A DNA stretch of 43,054 nt. It comes from Saprolegnia diclina VS20. Lineage: Eukaryota > Oomycota > Saprolegniomycetes > Saprolegniales > Saprolegniaceae. The first letter of the stretch is position 1, and every line of letters begins with the position of its first letter. The notes beneath the pieces were generated by a model. The model did no database searches. It was given only the letters and a program-made list of their open reading frames with translations, and was not told where the DNA came from. Positions 31,385-42,300 of this stretch are shown one piece after another. Where the stretch lies: NCBI RefSeq assembly GCF_000281045.1, contig NW_008246168.1, positions 51,520-94,573 on the forward strand. Direction: 5' to 3'. The position numbers were made by a program, and so were the translations under genes.

Positions 31385-31669
31385 CTACTGGATCACGCCA
31401 AGCAAGCCGTGTAAATCATTCGGCAGCGACGCAAACGCGTCGAACGCGGAGGAAGGGGCTGTCCCGTCGTCGTGAGTAGGTGGCAAGGGAATGATAACTT
31501 GGTACGGGCTTGGTAGACACAAAATCCTCGCATCACAAGCACCAGTACGTGAACGGTCGTGGCTGACTGTAAAGCTCGCAACTAAAAACGTTGCGAGCGC
31601 AGACTCGACGACGTCCGACGCTTGGTTGATCTTCTGGAGGTTCCTCTTCACCTCTGCCGAGCGCTGCAC
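31385..31669 (-). other. Possible small gene or exon, unrecognised
   Basis: A 94-codon open stretch on the minus strand contains a helical-looking segment (RSAEVKRNLQKINQASDVV) and an acidic/hydrophobic end (LPNDLHGLLGVIQ). It lacks its own good ATG. An upstream ATG at 31792 (MLDRMQYEVRFSG) might be a first exon, but I could not find a convincing splice. A perfect 9-bp hairpin, GCTCGCAAC/GTTGCGAGC with a 7-base loop, sits inside it at 31574-31598. It could be a short gene with uncertain exons, or noise. Confidence 0.3.
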
Positions 31670-31842
31670 TAGCCCAGCTGCTACTCACGCATCATGCATC
31701 CTGCCGGTATTATATCTGGGTCACGGCCCTCAGCTGCGGTGCCTGCTTAGCACGCCCGAGAAGCGGACCTCGTACTGCATTCGATCGAGCATTCGTATGG
31801 CAAAGTTCGTATTGTTGTTATAGTACAAAAGCGACGTTTCTC

Positions 31843-32922
31843 TTAGCGATGGCCGTGGGCGTGGTAGTAGTTGTCGCGGGTCCGGACGCCGCCGCCCCAG
31901 TCGCCGCCGTTGCGATAACGCGGGTACCCGACGCGCTCGCGGTACATGCGGCGCTCTTCCAGCTGCACGTCGGCGTGCTCGTTCCACGTGTACAAATCAT
32001 TGTTCTCGCAGCACGCTGTGTTCATAAACTGCACGTACGTCCCGAGAATGAAGAGCACGATCGTAGCGGCAAAGTAGCCCCAATAGCTCGTCGGAATATC
32101 GTACTGATAGACGCCGACGTTGTCGACGCGCCGGTACACGTGGAGGTCATCGGCGTTGGCGTAGCCGCCGACAAAGTACCCGATGCCCCAAACGGTAGCA
32201 CCGGCGCCCGTGAGCGCCATCGAGACGACCAGAATCGGCTTTTCCATCGAGTAGGCAAGCGCGCCAAAGAGGAGGCTCAGCACCGCGCCAAAGATGAAGA
32301 GGATGCCTTCGGGGTATGCGGGCCACCACTTGTAGCCAAACGACGTGGCCAAGAGGAACGCGAGCACGAGGCCGCCGATCGCGCCGCTGAAGAAGACCCC
32401 GAGCCCGAGGACGTAGATACTGAGAAAGCCGCAGACGAGCCCGAGGATAGCAAAGCAGATCCAACACACGGCCGTGTAGTACGTGGCATCGACGCGCACA
32501 ACACGCTCGGCGGTCATGTAGGCCACCATCCCGCCGAACGCAAAGCCGCTCATAAAGAGCGTCGGGCGAAAGAGCTTGTAGCCATAGAACACCACCGCGA
32601 TACCCAGGCCAATGCTGGCGCCGGCGGCGAGCGACGGAAGCACCGCGATGGCGGCGATGCCCGAGGACGCGAGAAGACTGCTGGCCGTGTTGGAAACGAC
32701 GATGGGTGGCGGCGTGATCGACGTTGGCGTTGGGCTCAAGGAGGGGCTGCCGGCCGACACGGTCTTGAGACCGACGGCGCGCACGCCATACTTGAGCAGA
32801 ATCAAAACCGAGTCCGAGACATTGACAACCGTGGGTGATGGCGCGTTGGTCGCTTGAAGGCCAACACTCGAGACGTGCACGACGGCGAGGAGCACGAGAA
32901 GGAGGAGGCGCAGGTAGCGCAT
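31843..32922 (-). CDS. TMEM198-like (DUF4203) multi-pass membrane protein
   Basis: An intronless gene of 359 residues. A signal peptide is likely (MRYLRLLLLVLLAVVHVSS), followed by a Ser/Thr/Pro-rich extracytoplasmic region and then about seven hydrophobic segments between residues 85 and 300, for example AGASIGLGIAVVFYGYKLF, GLVCGFLSIYVLGLG, AIGGLVLAFLLATSFGYKWW and YWGYFAATIVLFILGTYV. The GYKLFRP...SGFAFGGMVAY pattern and glycine-rich helices resemble the DUF4203/TM198 family, whose vertebrate member assists Wnt signalling through LRP6. No enzymatic motif is seen. The C-terminus is charged and rich in Tyr/Arg/Gly and probably cytosolic. The role in oomycetes is unknown. Confidence 0.78.
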   Translation of the reverse strand: MRYLRLLLLVLLAVVHVSSVGLQATNAPSPTVVNVSDSVLILLKYGVRAVGLKTVSAGSPSLSPTPTSITPPPIVVSNTASSLLASSGIAAIAVLPSLAAGASIGLGIAVVFYGYKLFRPTLFMSGFAFGGMVAYMTAERVVRVDATYYTAVCWICFAILGLVCGFLSIYVLGLGVFFSGAIGGLVLAFLLATSFGYKWWPAYPEGILFIFGAVLSLLFGALAYSMEKPILVVSMALTGAGATVWGIGYFVGGYANADDLHVYRRVDNVGVYQYDIPTSYWGYFAATIVLFILGTYVQFMNTACCENNDLYTWNEHADVQLEERRMYRERVGYPRYRNGGDWGGGVRTRDNYYHAHGHR

Positions 32923-33084
32923 GTTGCTCGGTAAGTCGAAAGCGCGTGTTGCAAGTATTGCACTGCCGCCATGCGAGCTGCGCTCGACCTATACAGAAGA
33001 ACGGCGACGCCATGTGGACATTGCGCGCCAACTTGTGAAAATTTGACAACCAAACGGTTATTTTTCAGCAAAAAGCAAAACGTT

Positions 33085-33168
33085 TGCCATCTGTGGGGTT
33101 TGAACCCACGCAGACGTTCGTCTAGCAGATCTTAAGTCTGCCCCCTTAGACCACTCGGGCAAGATGGC
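33085..33168 (-). tRNA. tRNA-Leu (anticodon TAA)
   Basis: On the minus strand an 84-base class II tRNA folds with acceptor stem GCCATCT/AGATGGC and an A discriminator. The anticodon stem GCAGA/TCTGC has loop CTTAAGA, which gives anticodon TAA (33132-33134). A long variable arm and the T-arm GTGGGTTCAAACCCCAC follow. The D-arm contains GAGTGGTCTAAGG. The long variable arm and TAA anticodon identify leucine. No intron is visible, and T runs lie downstream on the minus strand (TTTTGC..TTTTTG). Confidence 0.95.
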
Positions 33169-33589
33169 ATTTTCATGTCTCTGCTTATTTTTCATTCATA
33201 TACTGAGTTATATTGTCAAACTCGCAAACCAAGCGCACTAGCGCATGGAGGGTGCTCTAGCGCTACCTAAAACGTTAGTTGCAAGCTATTGCGCTCGTGA
33301 TGGCAGCGCGAGGCGGGAAGAGAGCGACGTTAGGAGCGTGTTTGGTACGTTGGCGACGAGCGGCCAAATCGACGACGCGGGTGGGATGTGCTTTAAATTT
33401 GTTTTATAATATCCAGTAATTAGTATGTATCAGCACTATTTATTTTGATTCCGGACCATATTTGTGATATATTTGTGGGCATGACATGATGCACGGCACG
33501 GTTGGTCGGCTGATGGAGCCGAGCTTAACCGGTTGGACCGAACCGAAAGGGCGCTGGCCAATGCATTTGAGCGAATTCGGGCCAAGATC
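33169..33589. other. Intergenic region between tRNA-Leu and the DEAD-box gene
   Basis: No gene is seen. The sequence is mixed in GC with AT-rich runs around 33,395-33,445. A possible upstream in-frame ATG for the next gene lies at 33533. Confidence 0.5.
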
Positions 33590-35128
33590 ATGCTCGCTCG
33601 CCGAATCCTATCGTCGCCGCTGCGCCGGCCACTCGCGCTGCTTCGCCACACGTCGTCGTTCCAGTCGCTTGGTCTCAGCCGTGAGCTTGTCGATGCGCTC
33701 GACGCCAAGTCCATTGCGTCGCCCACCGATATCCAGGCCAAGACGATCAAGGCCGCGCTCGACGGCGCCAATGTGATCTGCACGGACGCCACGGGCAGTG
33801 GCAAGACACTGGCGTACCTCCTTCCTGTCATTGAAAAGCTGCGTCGGTCCGAGCGTGCGGCCGCCAAGAAGAGTGACGTGCCGCTCACGCGCGAGGTGAG
33901 TCGCCCAAAGGCCATTGTGCTCGTGCCCAGCCGCGAACTCGGTCTTCAAGTCGGCGCCGTCGCGCGCGACCTTGCGCACTACGCCAAGTTCTCGTCTTGC
34001 GTGATCACCGGTGGCAGCGCCCACAAGCCGCAAAAGACGGCGCTCGCCCGGCCGGTCGACGTCCTCGTTGCGACGCCCGGTCGGCTCGCCATGTTTCTCA
34101 AGACCGGCCACGTCTTTGTCTCGCGTGTCGAATACGTCATTATCGACGAAGCAGATACGCTCTTGGACAAGAAGATGGGGTTCCGTGGTATCATGGACGA
34201 GATCCTCAAGCCCATTGAGGCGAGTGCGGCCGCCAAGGCGCGCAAGGTCCAATACCTCCTCGCCGCCGCCACCGTCAAACCGCCGATGGACGAAGTCTTC
34301 TCGAGCGGCTTCAAGGATCTCAAATGGGTATTACCTGATTATATTTCTACCAAAACGCTACAACGCTCGTTTAGGTCTCGGGCGCCACCGTGCACCAGAC
34401 GCCGACCGCGATCACGGAAGAGTTCATCCGCGTCCCGGTACTCCATCGTGGTCCGAATGCATCCTCCGATATTGATATCTTGGCGTGGTGTAGGGCTCGG
34501 ATGGCAAGCATGCGGCGCTCCGTGAGTCGCTCTCGTACCTCCAGGACGGCAAGACGATTGTGTTTTGCAATTCGACGGCGAGCTGCCGGTCCACCGAGCA
34601 CATGCTGCACGAGCACGGGTATAAGTCGACGTCGCTCCACGGCGACATCCCGCCAGTCGTGCGCAAGAAGAACTTTGAGGCGTTCCAGGCCGACGCTTCG
34701 ATCCTCGTGTGCACCGACTTGGCGGCGCGCGGCCTCGACCTATCGGCCGTCGACCACGTCATTAATTTTGATTTTCCGAAATCGTCGGTCGACTACCTCC
34801 ACCGCGCCGGGTACGACGACAACCTGTGCATTGCACTGTATACTTATAATATACATGTAGCCGCACGGGTCGAGCCGGGAAGCGCGGGATTGTCACGTCG
34901 CTCATCACCAAGCACGACGCGGCGGCGGCGCGGTTGCTCGCTGACGCCAAGGGGCGTCGCCAGCCCATTGCCGATATGGCCAAAGACGGCTCGATCAAAC
35001 TGCCCAAGTACAAGGCGCCGAGCGACGAGCCGACGCAGACGAAACCCGTGGCGAAGCGCCCGCAGCATCCGCGCTTCAAGGGCACGCGCAAGCTCAAGGC
35101 GCACAAGATTCGTACCTGGCGCAAATAA
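33590..35128 (+). CDS. DEAD-box RNA helicase, probably mitochondrial
   Basis: Four exons (33590-34327, 34375-34437, 34494-34810, 34861-35128) give 461 residues. Motifs in order: Q motif (FQSLGLS...SPTDIQA), Walker A ATGSGKT (67-73), PSRELG (motif Ia), DEAD (186-189), AAT in place of SAT (motif III, LLAAATVKPP), ARGLD, and HRAGRTGRAGKRG, which is restored only by splicing at 34810/34861. DEAD-box proteins unwind short RNA duplexes using ATP. The N-terminus MLARRILSSPLRRPLALLRH is Arg/Ser/Leu-rich without acidic residues, a likely mitochondrial presequence; this favours the ATG at 33590 over that at 33533. The C-terminus is Lys/Arg-rich (RFKGTRKLKAHKIRTWRK), as in RNA-binding tails. Introns are 47-56 bp. 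Confidence 0.9.
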
Positions 35129-35235
35129 GATATGATCCCACCAGATAGAAAAGACGAAGGGAGAACTAAAAAAAGTAGATTTTCGAGGTTAACAAAGTGC
35201 AATGTGGAAAGGCAAAGTGGGAGAAGAGTGTGGGC

Positions 35236-38200
35236 TTAGAACGGGTTGGCCGATGGTTTCTCAATGTAAACCCAGAGCGTGATAAAGATGAGGCCAAACG
35301 CAATCATTGACTGACCGATAAAGTTGCCCTTGTCCGTGAGGCTGTGGTAGCTCCACCCAAAATACTCTTGGATCGACATGCGGACGCTCGGGCCGAGCTT
35401 GGCGGCAATGAAGAGCCCCATCATGAGACTCGCAACGAGGAGCGACGCGCCGTGGGACGTCTGGAGCGAGTTGTATGTCACGAAGAAGCGGATAATGGCC
35501 CAGACGCAGCCGAGCACGTGCGCGAAAAAGACTAGGACGTTGGGAACCTCGGTGATCGACCCGCGCGACGAGCTGCCCGTGACAAACCACGTCGGCTCTT
35601 TTCCCGTCAGCTTCCACCAAAACGTCTCAAAGACCGCCGACGTGTGCGTGAACGCGTAGGCAAACCACGCTTCTTGGGACCGGACCACGTCGTTGTTCTC
35701 AACCGTTCGGTTGCTCAGCGCCGAGAGCAGGCCTTGGATGACGAGCTTGGGCACGAGACCGTAGAGGAGGCGGAGGCCGCCGAGGTAGATCGGCGCGTAG
35801 CCCGTGAAGAGAAAGTAGAGCGTGATGTAGTAGAAGAGGACGGCGCAGATCGACCCAATCGGGTAAATCGTCGAGTTGATGTAAAACACCTTGCGCATGA
35901 AGCCGTGCTTGGTGGGCTTGGGCGGCAGCGCGCAGCTTGGTCGCTCCCACTGCGCGTCAAAGTAGTTTTTCTTCTTGTTCATGAGCATGATCTGGAAGTT
36001 GCCCTTGGCCCAGCGCTTGCGCTGCGCGAGCGACGACGCGACGTTGTCGGGCACAAGACCTTCTGCCAGACGAATGCGCTCCGAGGGCTCGCCTTCAAAG
36101 TCCTTGCGAAAGTACAGACCCTTCCAGCCGAGGCCACACAGCTGCATACCCGTGTAGCAGTCTTCCGTGAGCGACCCATATTGAATACCGCCGATCGAGT
36201 CGAGCGCTTCGCGACGGAAGATGGCGTTCGTGCCCGCAAAGGACGCACACTCGTACCCGTCTTGGCCGGTCTGAATCGCATCGTAGAAGGTCGCATTGCG
36301 GTGGCCAAGCGGATCGCCAATCTGAAACTGAACGCAATCGCGAAAGTACTGCGGCGTCTGGACAAACGCAACGTGGTTGCTGCCGACTGCGTCCGAGTAG
36401 CAGCCGTTGGTGACGAGGCCGTCGTCGATGCTGATCGTATGGTGTGTGGCACACTTCTTGCAGAGACCAGTCTTTTTGTGCACGGTGCCGCCGCACGTGA
36501 CGCAGCGCAGATCCTGGGACGACGAGCTTGTCGCGCTGACAGTGCCATTGACCTGACGACGGTGCAGCGCCGACGCCGTGTGCATGGCCTTTTCAAAACA
36601 CGCCTTGGAGCAGTAGCTCATCTGCTCGTCCGGGACACCCGCAATCTTGCACGACGCGCAGCACATGCGCGCGACAAGGTTGCAGCCCGGCGTGCAGCAC
36701 ATGTACTTGTGCTTTCCTTGCTGATCTTCCGAGTCGAAAAAGAAGGGCAATGTCGCCAGAATGAACTTGGGGTGCGGCTGCATGTCGTTGTCGAGGATGA
36801 TGCAGTAGCGGCCGGACGCGCCTTCGTTGTAGCACGCATTGTTGATGTTGCCGGCCTTCGAGTAGTGCGTCGGCGGCTTGACGCGGCCAATGAACGTGAC
36901 GTGCGGGAGACCGCTGTACCGGTAGTCGTCGCGGAACGACCCGACGGCGCAGTCGGCGCGGTTGACAACACGGGGCCGGGACGGCGTCGGAAGGTTGGCC
37001 GACGAGTGCAGCTTGCGCCAGGCGTAGACTTCCATGTCTTCGTTCGGGTCGCAGACGCGATCATACATGAACTGCGCAACCTCTTGGCGCAAGTCACCAG
37101 CTTTTTCAATCACGCTCTTGTTGAGCTCGATGGTAGGCACGGGGTCGTTGGCCGTCCACTTGGCCTTGCAGTAGCCGTCGTCGAGGATGAAAATTTGAAG
37201 CAAATGCGGCGGGTACTGAAGGTTCATGCACGCGGCGAGCGTATCAATGGTTTCATCGGCCGGCTCCGAGTAATGGCAGATGAAGATGTCGACCTTGGGC
37301 CACTGCTCGTCCGGGAGCTTGGGCTCAAAATCGTCGAGGTAGTGCGCACCACGGCGCACGGGCTTCCACATGCCGAGGTAGTAGATCCCACCGAGCACAA
37401 AGCTAATGCATTCAGCGAGAATGAGACAAAAGTACGAGATCCATTGGCCAATGCTCGGCGACGCAAAGCAAGCGACGCTGCCGACGCCAGCAAAGTCGAG
37501 CCAAAACTGCGGTGGCGCAAAGACGCCGTTGAATGGCGCCGATTGACAGTGGAGCACGTCCATGGTTTGCGACAGAATCAAGCTGCATGAGTCGGTAGGT
37601 CGCGCTTGGTCGCACGGCTGGAGACCGACGACGAACCACAGCACGAGCGCTGCGAGCTCCACAAGACCCGCCAGAAGAAAGAGCACATACAAGAGGCGGT
37701 ACGTGGTGAGGCCCTTCATGACGTACTTGCGCACGTTTGGGAGGTTGCGCTCAATGACGTTGCCCACGCCGGAGGCCACGATGGCGTTCTCAACAGCCTC
37801 AAACCACATGTGGTACTCGTCGTCGGTCTCGGGGCAGAGCACCCAGAGCCGGCGCTTCGTGTGCACTTCAAAGCCCTTTGTGGGCAAGTCGAGGCGCCCA
37901 GACGGGCGCAGCTGAAGCGCATCCTTGAGCTCGACGACGCCGACGACGAGGTCAGGGTTGCGCGTCGTAAAGTACTGGCGACACTCGAGGTCGTTCTGGA
38001 AGTAGTACATCTTGGTCTTCTCAAGCGCAAAGTACCGCTTCCGCCAGCTCTTGTGGAGTGGGCCCTTGATCATCGCGCGCTTGCCTTGCTTGAACATGAA
38101 GCCATGCACCGAGATGACATTGCTTGCGTCGTCCTGGCCTCGCGCGGCCGTCGCCGAGACGCCCATGGGCGGCTGGTACGACGCCCGCGGGTCGCTGGCG

Positions 38201-38292
38201 CCAAGGTCCGACGGGCGGGTGTCCAGGCGGCGCGAGAACTCGACGTCCGTGGCGCGGGCCGGCGTCTCGCCGAGGAGGTAGCCTTCGTCCAT
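35236..38292 (-). CDS. CesA: Cellulose synthase with PH domain (copy 1)
   Basis: An intronless gene of 1,018 residues. The enzyme polymerises UDP-glucose into cellulose for the hyphal wall at the plasma membrane. A PH domain (about 61-172) has GFMFKQGKR, SWRKRYFAL and a closing W163. Transmembrane helices lie at about 199-222 and 283-308, with more at the C-terminus. The GT2 catalytic core has DDG (371-373), DND (501-503), TED (709-711) and QRKRW (757-761), the D,D,D,QxxRW signature. A PH domain on CesA is a known oomycete feature. Between DND and TED lies a cysteine-rich insert (532-617) with a MYND-like CCASC...YCSKAC...H part and a CVTC...CKKC ribbon. The start at 38292 begins just before PH-domain similarity and matches copy 2. 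The gene is head-to-head with that copy. Confidence 0.95.
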   Translation of the reverse strand: MDEGYLLGETPARATDVEFSRRLDTRPSDLGASDPRASYQPPMGVSATAARGQDDASNVISVHGFMFKQGKRAMIKGPLHKSWRKRYFALEKTKMYYFQNDLECRQYFTTRNPDLVVGVVELKDALQLRPSGRLDLPTKGFEVHTKRRLWVLCPETDDEYHMWFEAVENAIVASGVGNVIERNLPNVRKYVMKGLTTYRLLYVLFLLAGLVELAALVLWFVVGLQPCDQARPTDSCSLILSQTMDVLHCQSAPFNGVFAPPQFWLDFAGVGSVACFASPSIGQWISYFCLILAECISFVLGGIYYLGMWKPVRRGAHYLDDFEPKLPDEQWPKVDIFICHYSEPADETIDTLAACMNLQYPPHLLQIFILDDGYCKAKWTANDPVPTIELNKSVIEKAGDLRQEVAQFMYDRVCDPNEDMEVYAWRKLHSSANLPTPSRPRVVNRADCAVGSFRDDYRYSGLPHVTFIGRVKPPTHYSKAGNINNACYNEGASGRYCIILDNDMQPHPKFILATLPFFFDSEDQQGKHKYMCCTPGCNLVARMCCASCKIAGVPDEQMSYCSKACFEKAMHTASALHRRQVNGTVSATSSSSQDLRCVTCGGTVHKKTGLCKKCATHHTISIDDGLVTNGCYSDAVGSNHVAFVQTPQYFRDCVQFQIGDPLGHRNATFYDAIQTGQDGYECASFAGTNAIFRREALDSIGGIQYGSLTEDCYTGMQLCGLGWKGLYFRKDFEGEPSERIRLAEGLVPDNVASSLAQRKRWAKGNFQIMLMNKKKNYFDAQWERPSCALPPKPTKHGFMRKVFYINSTIYPIGSICAVLFYYITLYFLFTGYAPIYLGGLRLLYGLVPKLVIQGLLSALSNRTVENNDVVRSQEAWFAYAFTHTSAVFETFWWKLTGKEPTWFVTGSSSRGSITEVPNVLVFFAHVLGCVWAIIRFFVTYNSLQTSHGASLLVASLMMGLFIAAKLGPSVRMSIQEYFGWSYHSLTDKGNFIGQSMIAFGLIFITLWVYIEKPSANPF

Positions 38293-39305
38293 GAGCCCGC
38301 TGTGCTTTGAAAATGCAAATTGACAACTGCTCGACGAGTGCAATTCACTTTGCAAACCCGAAACCGATTTCAGGCTAAAAATAGACTGCCTTCTCCGACC
38401 GATACAAAGTGCGAGATACACGAGCGGTGCGATGGCATTGGTCCATTCCGAAAATAGAAGGACCAGTCACCGAGCGGCGCTTCAAAGCAAGCGATGGGAT
38501 TGGCCAAATGAAAAAGATAGGTGAGAACAACGCGTTGATTGGCTGAAATCCCCATCGGTGATCGATGAGGTTGATCGGCTTCATCAACAAGCAAGCAAGC
38601 GCAAGATGTTCCTGAGCGCCCCTCGCAGCACCATCAGGCAGCGCTGAGCTCATCCACGCCACAACCTTCAACGATCAGCTTGAGCTAACGTATACCGGTT
38701 GCACCCATCTCGCGAGCGCTTATTTTGGTGCATCGCTAGAGCTGGGATTCGAGCGAGCGCTGCATACGTTCACAAGCAGGCGCTGCGTAAGCTTGGGACC
38801 GACGGTCCTGGATTTTTGGCGCACGACCGCATCTATTAATCACATAGGCTACCAGTACCCGAAGAATGGTTGCAGCAGTGGTACGTACCTCGATGACGCC
38901 TTGCCACGCATGCGGAGACAAGGGCACCCTTGCCGGCGTCGAAGAGTCCATCGTGGGTGAGACTGGGACTGGCCAGATCCAGATTCTCTGCCATCACGAC
39001 CCTCAGCCCCCAGTGCTCACATAGAGCAGTGAGCTCTCGTTGATGGGCTTCGATATTCCGTCGCGGGCGAGAGTAACGTGGGCACACCCACCTGGCTACC
39101 CAGTCGGTGCATACAAAAACCAAGTGGTTGGCTGCGGTCGGTGATGCGCATCGAATTTTTTTGCATTGCCTTTCGATGCACTTGCGTTTTGTATGCAAAG
39201 ATCCTCAGCTTGAATAAAATGGCCAGCTGGCGCAAAGACCGACGGTGGAATTGCTCATTCGTCATTCGGCTGGACATGTTCCACGCGAAGAAGCAGCACT
39301 CGTCC
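38293..39305. promoter_or_regulatory. Shared divergent promoter region of the two CesA genes
   Basis: The 1-kb gap separates the two cellulose synthase starts and contains no supported gene. CCAAT-type boxes (GATTGG) occur near 38,494 and 38,537 on the copy 1 side. On the copy 2 side two TCATTC initiator-like sites lie at 39255-39260 and 39262-39267, about 40-50 bp before the ATG. An imperfect inverted pair GCATCGAA/TTCGATGC is at about 39,148-39,177. Common control of both genes is inferred from the arrangement. Confidence 0.5.
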
Positions 39306-42300
39306 ATGGAGGACCAGTACGCCGGGATCAACACGCCCCAGGCGAGCGAGATGGGCTCGAGCCGGCGCGGCCTCGAAAAGAGCCTCGACCGCGGCCTTGA
39401 AGGCCGCCCGACGGCCAGCCAGCAGCGCCCCAACACGGAGCCGCGCGGGCCGTCGCAGGCGCCGGTTCAAATGTCCGACAACGCCGGTGGTAGCGCCAAG
39501 GACAACATCATCACGGTGCATGGCTACATGCACAAGCAAGGCAAGCGCGCGCTGAAAGGCCCGCTCCACAAGAGCTGGAAGAAGCGGTACTTTGCGCTTG
39601 AGAAGGCCAAGATCTACTACTTCCAGACGCACCTCGAGTGCCGGCAGTACTTTACGACGCGCAACGCCGACTTGGTTGTTGGCGCCGTCGACCTCAAGGA
39701 TGCGCTCCAGCTGCGCCCGTCGGCGCGCCTCGACTTGCCCACGAAGGGCTTTGAAGTGCAGACAAAGCGCCGCCTCTGGGTGCTCTGCCCCGAGTCGGAC
39801 GAGGAGTACCGCATGTGGTTCCAAGGCGTCGAGAAGGCGATCGTCGCGAACGGCGCCGGCAACGTCATCGAGCGCAAGCTTCCGAACGTGCGCAAGTACG
39901 AGATGAAGGGCGTGACGACGTACCGGTTCCTCTACTTTCTCTTCCTCCTCGCCGGCCTTGTCGAAGTCGCGGCGCTCGTCTTTTGGTTCACGGTCGGCCT
40001 CCAGCCGTGCGACCAAGCGCGGCCCACGAGCTCGTGCACGCAGATCCTCCAGCAGACCATGGACGACCTGCACTGCCAGGCCAAGCCCTTCAACGGCGTC
40101 TTCACCGTCCCCAAGTTCTGGCTCAAGTTTGCTGGCGTCAGCGACGTCTTGTGCTTTGCCAAGCCGCCGATCGGCCAGTGGATCTCGTACTTTTGCCTCC
40201 TTCTCGCCGAGATCCTCAGCTTTGTGCTCGCTGCGATCTACTACCTCGGCATGTGGAAGCCCGTGCGCCGCGGTGCGCACTACCTCGACGAGTTTGAGCC
40301 CAAGCTCCCGGACGAGCAGTGGCCCAAGGTCGATGTCTTCATCTGCCACTACTCGGAGCCGGCCGAAGAGACGATCGATACGCTCGCTGCGTGCATGAAC
40401 CTCCAGTACCCGCCGCATTTGCTTCAGATCTACGTGCTCGACGACGGCTACTGCAAGACCAAGTGGACCAAGGGCGAAGAGGTGCCGACCATCGAGCTCA
40501 ACAAGGGCGTCCTCGAAAGCGCGGGCGACTTGCGCCAAGAGATTGCGCAGTTCATGTACGATCGCGTCTGCGACCCGAACGAAGACATGGAAGTCTACGC
40601 CTGGCGCAAGCTGCACTCGTCGGCCAACCTCCCGACGCCGTCGCGACCCCGTGTTGTCAATCGCGCCGACTGCGCAGTCGGGTCGTTCCGCGACGACTAC
40701 CGGTACAGCGGCCTCCCGCACGTCACGTTCATTGGCCGCGTCAAGCCGCCGACGCACTACTCGAAGGCCGGCAACATCAACAATGCGTGCTACAACGAAG
40801 GCGCGTCCGGCCGCTACTGCATCATCCTCGACAACGACATGCAGCCGCACCCCAAGTTCATTTTGGCGACATTGCCCTTCTTTTTCGACTCGGAGGACCG
40901 CCAGGGCAAGAGCCAATTCACATGCTGCACATCGGGCTGCAACCGCGTCGCGCGCATGTGCTGCGCGTCGTGCAAGATTGCGGGCGTCCCCGAAGAGCAG
41001 ATGAGCTACTGCTCCAAGCAGTGCTTTGAGAATGCGATGCACACGGCGTCGGCGCTGCACCGTCGGCAGGTCAACGGCACGATGACCGAGACGAACGCCA
41101 AGCCCAACAAGGAGCTCCGCTGCGTCACGTGCGACGCCAAGGTCGACAAGAACGGCATTTGCAAGGTGTGCAAGCGCGCGCACGATGGCGACGACCAAAC
41201 CGCCGTCAACTTTGCTACGCTGCAGCACTACTCGGACGACGTGCGCGACAACACGGTCGCGTTTGTCCAGACGCCGCAGTACTTTCGCGACTGCGTTCAG
41301 TTTCAGATTGGCGATCCGCTTGGCCACCGCAACGCGACCTTCTACGATGCGATTCAAACCGGCCAAGACGGGTACGAGTGTGCGTCCTTTGCGGGCACGA
41401 ACGCCATCTTCCGTCGCGAAGCGCTCGACTCGATCGGCGGTATTCAATATGGGTCGCTCACGGAAGACTGCTACACGGGCCAGCAGCTGTGCGCGATGGG
41501 CTGGAAGGCGCTGTACTTCCGCAAGGACTTTGAAGGCGAAGTGTCGGAGCGCATTCGTCTCGCAGAAGGGTTGATTCCCGACAACGTTGCGTCGTCGCTT
41601 GCGCAGCGCAAGCGCTGGGCCAAAGGCAACTTCCAGATCATGCTCATGAAGAAGAGCAAGAACTACACGGACCCGAACTGGAAGCGACCGGACTGCGCGG
41701 TGCCCAAGTACAAGAAGGCCAACCGCTTCATGCGCAAGGTGTTTTACATCAACTCGACGATTTACCCGGTGGGGTCGATCTGCGCCGTCCTCTTCTACTA
41801 CATCACGCTCTACTTTCTCTTCACGGGCTACGCGCCGATCTACCTCGGCGGCCTCCGCCTCCTCTATGCGCTCGTGCCCAAGCTCCTCATCCAAGGCATG
41901 CTCTCGGCGCTGAGCAACCGGTCGGTCGAGAACAACGACGTGGTCCGGTCCCAAGAGGCGTGGTTTGTATACGCGTTCACGCACACGGCGGCGGTCTTTG
42001 AGACGTTTTGGTGGAAGATCTCGGGCCGCGAGCAGTCGTGGTTTGTCACGGGCAGCTCGTCGCGCGGGTCGATCACCGAGCTCCCGAACGTGCTCGTCTT
42101 TTTCGCGCACGTGTTTGGCGTGCTCTGGGCGCTGATCCGCTTCTTCGCGTCGTACAATACGCTGCAGACGTCCCACGGCGCGTCGCTCCTCGTCGCGAGT
42201 CTCATGATGGGGCTCTTCATCGCGACCAAGCTCGGCCCGAGCGTCCGCATGTCGATCCAAGAGTACTTTGGGTGGAGCTACCACAGCCTCACGGACAAAG

